Shown here piece after piece: positions 16,952 through 24,348 of a stretch of 64,000 nucleotides of DNA; the stretch's first letter is position 1, and every line of letters starts with the position of its first letter. The notes under the pieces were generated by a model, which did no database searches, was not told the DNA's origin, and saw only the letters and a program-made list of their open reading frames with translations. This DNA is from Dehalogenimonas sp. WBC-2 (lineage in GTDB: Bacteria; Chloroflexota; Dehalococcoidia; Dehalococcoidales; Dehalococcoidaceae), in assembly GCA_001005265.1 (NCBI GenBank), contig CP011392.1:1299902-1363901 (forward strand), in the 5' to 3' direction. A program made the translations under genes and the position numbers.

Positions 16952-18199
16952 ATGACCAGACTCCGTTTTGACGATCCAGCCATCTACGACGCTATTGCCG
17001 CGGAGGATGTGCGGCAGCAGGAAACAATCAACCTTATAGCATCTGAAAATTACGCCTCCCGGGCCATACTTCAGGCGCAGGGATCTTCATTAACCAACAA
17101 ATATGCTGAGGGTTATCCCGGCAAACGTTATTACGGCGGCTGTCACAATATGGATACGATAGAATCCATTGCCATTGAGCGGGCTAAAGAGCTGTTCCGG
17201 GCGGAGCACGCCAATGTCCAGCCGCACTCCGGCGCTCAGGCCAACATGGCGGCATATTTTGCTCTTATCAAACCGGGCGATACCATCATGGGTATGAGTC
17301 TGTCCCACGGCGGTCATTTAACCCACGGCGCCAAAGTGAATTTCACCGGGAAAATGTACAACGTGGTGGCCTACGGTCTGGATCAGGAGACCGAGCGCAT
17401 TGATTATAACGAGATGGAACGCCTGGCTGTTGAAAGTCAGCCAAAGATCATCATGTCCGGCGCTTCCGCTTATCCCAGGGTGATTGACTTTGAACGCATC
17501 CGTCATATCTGTGACCGCGTCGGCGCCAAGATGGTGGTGGATATGGCCCATATTGCCGGTCTGGTGGCCGCCGGAGTTCACCCAACTCCTGTCCCGTGGG
17601 CGGATATAGTGACCTCAACAACCCATAAGACCTTAAGAGGGCCGCGCGGCGGCTTTGTGCTGTGCAAAGAAGAATACGCCCATGCCATAGATTCAGCCAT
17701 GTTCCCCGGCATCCAGGGCGGGCCGCTGATGCACGTGGTGGCCGGTAAAGCGGTGGCTTTCCGCGAGGCGGCGACGCCTGAATTTGGCAGTTACGCCAAA
17801 CAGGTACTTTTAAACGCCAAGACACTGGCGCTGGCGCTGCAGAAATTTGGTTTCCGCCTGGTATCCGGCGGCACCGATAATCACCTGGTACTGCTGGACC
17901 TGACCGCCACCGGGGTTAACGGCAAGGACGCCGAAGAGGCGCTGGGACGATGCAATATTGTGGTCAACCGCAACACCGTGCCATTTATCGTCGGTCAGAA
18001 AGCCACCGCGCCCAACGGCATGCGCCTGGGCACACCGGCGGTCACCAGCCGCGGCTTCGGCGAGCCAGAGATGGCACAGATAGCAGCCTGGATCAATGAG
18101 ATGGTCAAGAGTTTCGGCGACACAGAAACGGAAGCCCGCATAGCGGCGGAGGTCAGGGGTCTGACAGCCAAGTTCCCGGTTCCCGGTATCACCGATTAA
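16952..18199 (+). CDS. glyA: Serine hydroxymethyltransferase
   Basis: PLP enzyme that interconverts serine plus THF with glycine plus 5,10-methylene-THF, the main cytoplasmic entry of one-carbon units. That matters here because the Wood-Ljungdahl genes in this window lack a visible methylene-THF reductase. The PLP lysine is in [14 protein letters not shown] (about 225-238). The N-terminal [11 protein letters not shown] and YPGKRYYGG motifs are classic. The ATG at 16952 is preceded by GAGGGAAGGG. Length 415 is normal. prs follows 37 bases on, so they may share a transcript. Confidence 0.97.
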   Translation: MTRLRFDDPAIYDAIAAEDVRQQETINLIASENYASRAILQAQGSSLTNKYAEGYPGKRYYGGCHNMDTIESIAIERAKELFRAEHANVQPHSGAQANMAAYFALIKPGDTIMGMSLSHGGHLTHGAKVNFTGKMYNVVAYGLDQETERIDYNEMERLAVESQPKIIMSGASAYPRVIDFERIRHICDRVGAKMVVDMAHIAGLVAAGVHPTPVPWADIVTSTTHKTLRGPRGGFVLCKEEYAHAIDSAMFPGIQGGPLMHVVAGKAVAFREAATPEFGSYAKQVLLNAKTLALALQKFGFRLVSGGTDNHLVLLDLTATGVNGKDAEEALGRCNIVVNRNTVPFIVGQKATAPNGMRLGTPAVTSRGFGEPEMAQIAAWINEMVKSFGDTETEARIAAEVRGLTAKFPVPGITD

Positions 18200-18236
18200 T
18201 AAATTAAGCTCAGTAGATATAGTAAGGACATGAACG

Positions 18237-19184
18237 ATGGATGAATTGAAGGTATTTACCGGTAACGCCCACCCTGCGCTGGCTCACTCTGTGGTGGAGT
18301 ACCTGGGTATACCATTGGGTAACTGCCAGGTTTTCCAGTTCTCCAATGAAAATATCTTTGTCCGCATCATGGAAAATGTGCGCAACCGCGACACCTTTCT
18401 TATCCAACCTTTTTCATCTCCGGTCAACCAGAGCATCATGGAAACGATGATTATGATTGATGCCCTGAAACGGGCCTCGGCCGGCCGCATCACCGCCGTC
18501 ATCCCTTACTACGGTTACGGCAGGACTGATAAAAAAGACCAGCCGCGGGTGCCCATTACCGCCCGTCTCATCGCCGACCTGTTAACTGTAGCTGGCGCCA
18601 ACCGGGTGTTGACGGTTGACCTGCATGCCGCTCAGATCCAGGGTTTCTTCAACATTCCGGTGGATGAACTCTCCGGCATCAATTTACTCACCAATTATAT
18701 TAAGAAGAAGAATTTGGAAAATCTGGTGGTGGTAGCCACCGACATCGGCATTTCCAAGCGGGCGCGGGATTTTGCGGCACGTTTAAATGCGCCGCTGGCG
18801 ATCATCGAAAAACGGCGTTTGGGCAATGAAGACCGTACCGAAACACTCAATATTATCGGCGAGGTCGCCGGCCGGATCGCCCTGACCGTAGACGATGAAA
18901 TTGATACCGCCGGTTCGCTGACCAATTCTGTCCAATCTTTACTGGCAAAAGGCGCCACCGAGGTGTATTCCTGTTGCACTCACCCCATCTTTTCAGGTTC
19001 GGCCATAGAGCGCATTGCCGCCTCGCCGGTTAAAGAGGTCATTGTCACCGATACTGTCCCGGTACCGCCGGAAAAACGGATCAGTAAGATCACTGTTATT
19101 CCAATGGCGCCGCTATTGGGCGAGGCTATCCACCGGATTCACACCGGATTATCGGTCGGCGCGATGTTCCAGCAGGATTCTTAA
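18237..19184 (+). CDS. prs: Ribose-phosphate pyrophosphokinase
   Basis: Makes PRPP from ribose 5-phosphate and ATP, for nucleotide, histidine and cobamide lower-ligand reactions. The visible motifs are GRTDKKDQPR (ATP site), VDLHAAQIQGFF (metal/PRPP), the flexible loop KRRLGNEDRTE, and a PRPP loop VDDEIDTAGSL. The usual family form of the last is VDDMIDTAGT, so this is a mild variant. Length 315 is standard. The ATG at 18237 is used; an ATG seven bases earlier is out of frame. The his genes that follow consume its product. Confidence 0.96.
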   Translation: MDELKVFTGNAHPALAHSVVEYLGIPLGNCQVFQFSNENIFVRIMENVRNRDTFLIQPFSSPVNQSIMETMIMIDALKRASAGRITAVIPYYGYGRTDKKDQPRVPITARLIADLLTVAGANRVLTVDLHAAQIQGFFNIPVDELSGINLLTNYIKKKNLENLVVVATDIGISKRARDFAARLNAPLAIIEKRRLGNEDRTETLNIIGEVAGRIALTVDDEIDTAGSLTNSVQSLLAKGATEVYSCCTHPIFSGSAIERIAASPVKEVIVTDTVPVPPEKRISKITVIPMAPLLGEAIHRIHTGLSVGAMFQQDS

Positions 19185-19228
19185 GCCCGGTTTGCATCCT
19201 GAAACGATTGGCCGCTACCTGAGGGTGA

Positions 19229-19237
19229 TGCTATAAT
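19229..19237 (+). promoter_or_regulatory. Extended -10 promoter of hisA
   Basis: TGC-TATAAT (19229-19237) lies between prs and hisA and would start a transcript near 19244. Confidence 0.5.
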
Positions 19238-19255
19238 ACCCTGTTAAAATCAGGG

Positions 19256-19981
19256 TTGTATCGGAGACTTACCATCGAGATCATTCCAGCTATTGACATC
19301 CGCGGTGGCCGCTGTGTGCGGCTGTTTCAGGGTGATTACGCGCAGGAAACCGTTTACTCTGACAATCCGGTGGCGGTGGCGCTGAAGTGGCAGTCCATGG
19401 GGGCAACCCGTCTTCATATTGTTGATCTTGATGGCGCGATTGCCGGCAACACAGTCAATTTTAACGTAATTTCCCAGATCGCTCAGGCAGCGGTAGTTCC
19501 GGTGCAACTGGGCGGCGGCATCAGAGACCTCTCAAGTATCAGAACACTGCTGAAAGCCGGCATTGACCGGGTGGTACTCGGTACCGCTGCGGTTGAGAAC
19601 CCCGGTCTGGTTCACGAAGCCTGCCGTAACTTCAGTGAGTCAGTTATTGTCAGCCTGGACGCCCGCGACGGTAAAATGGCGGTCAAAGGCTGGCAGGAGG
19701 AAACCGACATATCGGTCATCGACTTTGCGCGGCAAATGACGGCATTGGGCGTCAAACGTTTCGTCTTCACCGACATCTCCCGCGACGGCACTCTTACCGA
19801 GCCCAATTTCACCGCCCTTTATGAGTTGATCCAGGCGATAAAAGTCCCGGTCATCGCCTCCGGCGGTATTGCCTGCCTCAGCCATCTTAAAATACTGAAA
19901 CTCCTTGGTGCTTCTGCCGCTATCCTGGGTAAATCAATCTACAGCGGCGCCATCGATTTAAGGCAGGCTCTGAAACAATAA
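19256..19981 (+). CDS. hisA: ProFAR isomerase (HisA)
   Basis: Histidine biosynthesis: Amadori isomerisation of ProFAR to PRFAR. It is a TIM barrel with the N-terminal IIPAIDIRGGRCVRL (catalytic Asp), QLGGGIRDL and the C-terminal TDISRDGTL and VIASGGIA phosphate-binding turns. Length is about 235-241. The start is uncertain. TTG at 19256 gives an extra MYRRLT and has no spaced ribosome site. GGAG at 19263-19266 points seven bases on to an ATC codon at 19274, exactly where homologues have Met (M)EIIPAID. hisI follows after 37 bases. Confidence 0.94.
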   Translation: MYRRLTIEIIPAIDIRGGRCVRLFQGDYAQETVYSDNPVAVALKWQSMGATRLHIVDLDGAIAGNTVNFNVISQIAQAAVVPVQLGGGIRDLSSIRTLLKAGIDRVVLGTAAVENPGLVHEACRNFSESVIVSLDARDGKMAVKGWQEETDISVIDFARQMTALGVKRFVFTDISRDGTLTEPNFTALYELIQAIKVPVIASGGIACLSHLKILKLLGASAAILGKSIYSGAIDLRQALKQ

Positions 19982-20036
19982 CCCCTATTGGCAAGGATAC
20001 ATCATATGCGGAAAATATTTGGAGGAGAAAACAATC

Positions 20037-20387
20037 GTGGCAGTTAAAGGTAAAGGTCTAAAACTGGATGATAAAGGGCTGGTAGCGGCCATCGTGCAGG
20101 ACAGCAAAACCGGCCAGGTGCTGATGCTGGGCTATATGAATAAAGAATCTGCGGAACTGACGCTTAAAAGCGGCAGTGTCTGGTTTTACAGCCGTTCACG
20201 CCAGGAATTGTGGAACAAGGGTGCCACTTCCGGCAACAAACTCATGGTCAAAGAGGTTTGGATTGACTGTGACAACGATGCCATCCTGGTTAAAGCTGAA
20301 CCCATGGGCCCCACCTGCCACACCGGTGCGGTAAGCTGCTTTTACGAACCGCTGACCATGGAGTGCGTCGCCGCCACCTCTGAATAA
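20037..20387 (+). CDS. hisI: Phosphoribosyl-AMP cyclohydrolase
   Basis: Opens the purine ring of PR-AMP in histidine synthesis. The 116-residue protein has the family's metal-binding DCDNDAILVKAEPMGPTCHT stretch (Asp and Cys ligands), followed by GAVSCF. GTG 20037 is chosen because GGAGGAG (20021-20027) is nine bases upstream. An in-frame TTG at 20019 overlaps that site and is unlikely. It is not fused to a HisE pyrophosphohydrolase domain, so hisE must be elsewhere. Confidence 0.93.
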   Translation: MAVKGKGLKLDDKGLVAAIVQDSKTGQVLMLGYMNKESAELTLKSGSVWFYSRSRQELWNKGATSGNKLMVKEVWIDCDNDAILVKAEPMGPTCHTGAVSCFYEPLTMECVAATSE

Positions 20388-20467
20388 CCAACAGCCGGGA
20401 ATTGGTAATTGACGAGGCGTATATCTTGAGATTTGGCCTTTACTGACGCGCCGAAAACAGCCAAGGC

Positions 20468-21577
20468 TTAGTTCTTTAAACGTGACTCTAGTTCCCGCGT
20501 TGCCGAGGGCACTTCACACAGATTACCCTGGTTGGGCGCCTCAATAGTTACCACCGTGCCGTGACCCGGATCACTGCTCAGAGTGACATGCCCGCCGATA
20601 AGCTGCGCCCGTTCCTGCATTCCGGCCAATCCGAGCTTGCCTATGGCTGCCAGATCGCTCACCCGTTGCGGCAGAGCGAAACCTTTTCCGTTATCGGCGA
20701 TGGATACCATGGTTTTTTCCGGTCCATAGGTCACGGTAATTTCCACCTGGGATGCTTCCGAATGCTTGCGGATATTATTAAGCGCCTCCTGGGCGATGCG
20801 GAAAAGCAGCAACTGGACTTCACTGGCCAGGGGCTGTTCCGGTCCCTTGGCGATCACCCTGGCCTCAATGCCGTGTTTCTTGATGAGATTATCAGCCATC
20901 CATTCCAAAGCCGGTATCAGACCCAGGTCATCAAGGATACGCGGCCGTAGATCCTGGGCGATACGGCGTGTGCTCTCAAGGGCTTCCACGGTCTGAACCC
21001 TGAGGTCTTCCATCTTCTGCTTCATTACATCAGAAAGCTTCAGACGGCTGTTGGAAACGATTGCGTCGATACGCTGGATGAGAAGAAGAAGAGAAGGCGA
21101 GACCTCATCATGCAACTCACGGGCGACCCGCTTGCGCTCGTCCTCCTGGGCCCGGATGACCTCCTGGACATAGAAACGCATGTTGTCCTGCACCTGCCGT
21201 TCAGCGGTAACATCGCGGGCGATGTGCTGGAAGCCTTTTATCTCCCCTTCACCAAGAAGGAGACTGGTAGCCATGCGCCAGATGGCCACGGTGCCATCAC
21301 GCCGGGCAATACGCTGTTCATAGGGCTGGTGAAAATCTTCACCGCTTAGAAGCCGCCGCCTTACCTCACGGGCCACATCATGGGAATGCAGATCAGCCAG
21401 AAACCCGGTCATGTCACGGCTGAGTAACGTTTCAGGATCGTAGCCGGTCAATTTCTCCGCGGCGCGATTGGTATAAAGAATATGCCCTTCAAGGTCTTGA
21501 ACCAAGATGGCATCTGAAGCATTCTCAAAGAGATAACGGTAGTCCTGGTCAGGCAGGCTAAATTTTTTCTTTTTCAT
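20468..21577 (-). CDS. Cytoplasmic PAS sensor histidine kinase (NarL-type system)
   Basis: A 369-residue kinase without transmembrane segments. A PAS domain spans about 10-128 (YRYLFENASDAILVQD, DVTAERQ). The HisKA_3 phospho-acceptor is H156 in RVARELHDEVSPSL. The HATPase_c domain shows RIAQEALNNIRKHS (N box), DNGKGF and GKLGLAGMQERAQLIGG. The ATG at 21577 lies inside the end of the response-regulator gene, a 20-base overlap that implies translational coupling. An earlier in-frame start at 21607 is possible. The PAS signal is unknown; a soluble redox or ligand cue is likely. Its catalytic half resembles the disrupted kinase at 41436-44655. Confidence 0.92.
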   Translation of the reverse strand: MKKKKFSLPDQDYRYLFENASDAILVQDLEGHILYTNRAAEKLTGYDPETLLSRDMTGFLADLHSHDVAREVRRRLLSGEDFHQPYEQRIARRDGTVAIWRMATSLLLGEGEIKGFQHIARDVTAERQVQDNMRFYVQEVIRAQEDERKRVARELHDEVSPSLLLLIQRIDAIVSNSRLKLSDVMKQKMEDLRVQTVEALESTRRIAQDLRPRILDDLGLIPALEWMADNLIKKHGIEARVIAKGPEQPLASEVQLLLFRIAQEALNNIRKHSEASQVEITVTYGPEKTMVSIADNGKGFALPQRVSDLAAIGKLGLAGMQERAQLIGGHVTLSSDPGHGTVVTIEAPNQGNLCEVPSATRELESRLKN

Positions 21578-22256
21578 AATTTTCGATGCCCTGCGGTACA
21601 TCTTCAAGCGTCACATATCCCTCCCGGAAACCTTTGACGATAGCTTCGGTACGGCACGAACAACGCATCTTGTTGAAAATGTTAGACAGGTGGGCTTTAA
21701 CCGTCCGCATAGACAATCCCAGTTTTTCAGCTATATCCCGGTTACTCATGCCGCGGGCAGCCAGCCGGAGTGTCTCTATCTCACGAGGGGATAACTGTCC
21801 CCGGCTTTTGTCTTCAGGGGCTTCTTTGGAAAGACTGACCACCCGTTCCAACAGCTTCCGGGTGGCCATGGAATCCAGCACGGATTCACCGCTACGGACG
21901 GCACGGATGGCACCGACAATTTCATCTGCCCGGGCGCTTTTAAGCAAATAACCGGATGCCCCGGCTTCTAGTAAACCCAGAATGTAACGGATATCGGAAT
22001 AGGCGGTCAAAATAAGGATGCAGGTAGACGGATTGACCTTCTTGATGAGTTTGGTAGCTTCCACGCCGGTGAGTTTCGGCATAACGATGTCCATAAGCAC
22101 GACATCGGGCTTCAACTCATCAACTAAACTAACCGCTTCCTCACCATCAGATGCTTCCCCCACCACCTCCAGGTCTTTTTCCTGCTCCAACAGCCTTCGC
22201 ATTCCCTCCCGGAGTACCGCGTGGTCATCGGCGATCAAAATGCGTGTTTTGGCCAT
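21558..22256 (-). CDS. NarL/FixJ-family response regulator
   Basis: A 232-residue regulator. The receiver domain has acidic pocket D10/D11 and phospho-acceptor D56 in VVLMDIVMP. A LuxR-type helix-turn-helix lies near 165-220 (LSPREIETLRLAARGMSNRDIA, RTVKAHLSNIF). It pairs with the overlapping kinase. It resembles the regulator at 40756-41439 throughout, so the two systems are paralogues. A TATAAT-like box lies on the minus strand near 22310. Confidence 0.94.
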   Translation of the reverse strand: MAKTRILIADDHAVLREGMRRLLEQEKDLEVVGEASDGEEAVSLVDELKPDVVLMDIVMPKLTGVEATKLIKKVNPSTCILILTAYSDIRYILGLLEAGASGYLLKSARADEIVGAIRAVRSGESVLDSMATRKLLERVVSLSKEAPEDKSRGQLSPREIETLRLAARGMSNRDIAEKLGLSMRTVKAHLSNIFNKMRCSCRTEAIVKGFREGYVTLEDVPQGIENYEKEKI

Positions 22257-22498
22257 AATTCCCTCACTTCAGGTCTTAGTCTGACCCTATAGAGAATTGT
22301 ATTATATATTCCGGCTTTAATCAATAAAAGACTAGACTAAAAGATATAGCACCAAAAGCAATAAACAGGAAATTATTTTAACTTGAATCTTGTATAAAAC
22401 TATATACGCTAATTTAATCAGATTCTTCTTGATATTGCCCACAAAGGGAGGATTATATATAGCATTAACCTAACTGCCTTAATATCAGGAGGATGAAT

Positions 22499-23113
22499 AT
22501 GGAAAAAATCGATTATAAAAAAGAATTAAAACACCTGTACAATCCGCCTCAGAAAGAACCGGTATTTATTGATGTGCCGCCGATGAACTACCTGATGGTT
22601 GACGGTCAGGGCAAACCCGATTCCATTGAAGCTCAGCAAGCTATCCAAGCGCTTTATTCTGTAGCTTATAGCCTAAAGTTTATGATAAAGAAGGCCATGG
22701 AGGTGGACTACGGCGTACTGCCGCTTGAAGGTTTGTGGTGGGCGGAAGACATGGAAAGTTTCAGAGCCGGTGACAAGAACGCCTGGAGATGGACTTACAT
22801 GATCATGCAACCGGATCTAATAAACGCCGAAATGGTCGATACAGCGGTCGGAGAGGTCAAGCGCAAAAAACGGCCCGCAGCCATAGGCAAGCTAAGATTC
22901 GAATCTTTTGATGAAGGCCGCTCAGCGCAAATAATGCATATCGGTTCTTATGCCGATGAAGGGCCAAATATCGAAAAACTTCACACATTTATTCATAACG
23001 CAGGTTTGACTTTCGATGGTAAAAAGCAAAAACACCACGAGATCTATCTTTCAGATCCTGGACGAACAGCCGTCGAAAAGCTGAAAACGATCGTTCGGCA
23101 ACCTGCGGCATAA
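22499..23113 (+). CDS. GyrI-like small-molecule-binding domain protein
   Basis: A 204-residue stand-alone GyrI-like protein (SOUL/effector-binding fold) without a DNA-binding domain. It begins near VFIDVPPMNYLMVDGQGKP, contains LEGLWWAED and HIGSYADEGPNIEKLH, and ends KHHEIYLSDPGRTA. ATG 22499 is six bases after AGGAGG; the ATG at 22493 abuts that site. Relatives bind or hydrolyse small aromatic or cationic compounds. It stands alone, converging on the DnaJ-type zinc-finger gene. Confidence 0.85.
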   Translation: MEKIDYKKELKHLYNPPQKEPVFIDVPPMNYLMVDGQGKPDSIEAQQAIQALYSVAYSLKFMIKKAMEVDYGVLPLEGLWWAEDMESFRAGDKNAWRWTYMIMQPDLINAEMVDTAVGEVKRKKRPAAIGKLRFESFDEGRSAQIMHIGSYADEGPNIEKLHTFIHNAGLTFDGKKQKHHEIYLSDPGRTAVEKLKTIVRQPAA

Positions 23114-23134
23114 TGTCAATTGAGTAAAGACGCG

Positions 23135-23326
23135 TCAGTCGTCGAGTTTGACTGTACCGCTGCCGCCGCATGCGTGGCACTTATCATTACCGGTACCGCC
23201 ACAGGACTGACACGCCTGTACGCCGCCGAAACTTCCAGGCCGGGTGACCTTGCCGGTTCCGCGGCAGGACTGGCAGGCAATCTGCCCGCTGCCGCTGCAG
23301 CGACTGCACGTTTCATGGTGTGTCAT
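23135..23326 (-). CDS. Stand-alone DnaJ-type zinc-finger protein
   Basis: A 63-residue protein consisting almost only of four CxxCxGxG repeats: CSRCSGSG, CQSCRGTG, CQSCGGTG and CHACGGSG. This is the cysteine-rich zinc domain of DnaJ without the J domain or C-terminal domains. It would bind two zinc ions. It starts 18 bases after ruvA in the same direction, so the two are probably one transcript. Small proteins like this occur widely but the role is unknown. Confidence 0.8.
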   Translation of the reverse strand: MTHHETCSRCSGSGQIACQSCRGTGKVTRPGSFGGVQACQSCGGTGNDKCHACGGSGTVKLDD

Positions 23327-23344
23327 ATGCCACCTCGTTTTCGA

Positions 23345-23926
23345 TTATCCATTCCCCAGACCTGACAAAGCCAGTTTGATTTTATCTTCCAAGGATAACG
23401 AGGCATCTTTCGGCAGATTCACCACCGCCCGGGCGGCTTCGGCGCCGGAATAACCCAAAGCGGTAAGGGCCCCCAGGACTTCACTGTCCATTGCGCCGGA
23501 TACCCCAGCTGGAACCGCTGCCCAAGTGCGGGCAATCTTATCCTTGAGTTCAAGTATGATTCTGGCAGCTGTTTTCTTACCTACCCCGGGCACGGTGCAA
23601 AGCATATCGGCGTTACCCGTTGCAATCAAAGTAGCCAGTTCTTCAGGTTTGAACGCCGACAGCAAAGCAAGAGCCAATTTAGCCCCGATGCCCGAGACAT
23701 CCAGCATTGTTTCAAAAATTCCCAGTTCTTCAAATGTGGTAAATCCGTAAAGGGTCAATGCATCTTCTCTGACTTGAAGATGTGTGAAAAGCCTAACCTC
23801 TGCGCTGTTCTGGACCTGCGACAGGGTGGTTGTAGACATAAACACTTTATATCCTACTCCCCCCACCCCTATTACCGCCCAGTCAGCGCCTAAGAATTCC
23901 ACTTTTCCCTTGAGACTTGAGATCAT
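23345..23926 (-). CDS. ruvA: Holliday junction branch-migration protein RuvA
   Basis: The 193-residue DNA-binding subunit of RuvAB. Domain I starts MISSLKGKVEF, with VGYKVFMS and THLQVREDALTLYGF. Helix-hairpin-helix motifs follow: LDVSGIGAKLALALL and VPGVGKKTAARIILELKDK. The C-terminal domain III (ALTALGYSGAEAARAV) contacts RuvB. The start is ATG 23926 with AAGGGAC upstream. The frame is open much further back to 24250, but that part overlaps another small gene and is not homologous to RuvA. ruvB and ruvC are not in view. Confidence 0.95.
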   Translation of the reverse strand: MISSLKGKVEFLGADWAVIGVGGVGYKVFMSTTTLSQVQNSAEVRLFTHLQVREDALTLYGFTTFEELGIFETMLDVSGIGAKLALALLSAFKPEELATLIATGNADMLCTVPGVGKKTAARIILELKDKIARTWAAVPAGVSGAMDSEVLGALTALGYSGAEAARAVVNLPKDASLSLEDKIKLALSGLGNG

Positions 23927-24074
23927 GTTTGTCCCTTTAGCATTCCCGATTGGCACTAATTTACGCCACGAGCACCAAAAAGGCAAGAGGTGATAAACAT
24001 AGATTGACAACGGCAACTGGTAATCAGGTCTTGGGAAAGCATATAATCGGTCAGGAGCCTCAACTGAGGAGGAA

Positions 24075-24254
24075 ATGAAGTTGAAAATATTTGGCGTTGT
24101 GCTCATGCTGGCCGGTTTTGCGCTCCTGGCCAGCATTGTCACCGAGGCGGAGTTTTTAAGCTGGGCCACCGGTGATTTCTTTGTTACCATGTTGGTTTCC
24201 CTGGTAGGTTTGGCTATGATGCATGCCGGTTGGCGGTTGTTCCAAGCCAAATAA
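24075..24254 (+). CDS. Small two-helix membrane protein
   Basis: A 59-residue protein missed by a 60-residue cutoff. GAGGAGG lies just upstream of ATG 24075. It has two transmembrane helices: residues 4-21 (IFGVVLMLAGFALLASI) and 36-52 (FVTMLVSLVGLAMMHAG). It ends LFQAK. It is divergent from ruvA and upstream of ftsK. No family is recognised. Confidence 0.6.
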   Translation: MKLKIFGVVLMLAGFALLASIVTEAEFLSWATGDFFVTMLVSLVGLAMMHAGWRLFQAK

Positions 24255-24348
24255 TAACTTTAGTTTTAAACAATTTTCAAGCGTAATTCAGGCTTTACAA
24301 TATTGACCGCGACTGATAGACTCTGACTGTTATGTCATTAATAAGAAC

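Noticed and set aside
23927-24250. Long N-terminal extension of RuvA
   Set aside because: It is not homologous to RuvA, overlaps a small plus-strand gene with a good ribosome site, and a proper start lies at 23926.
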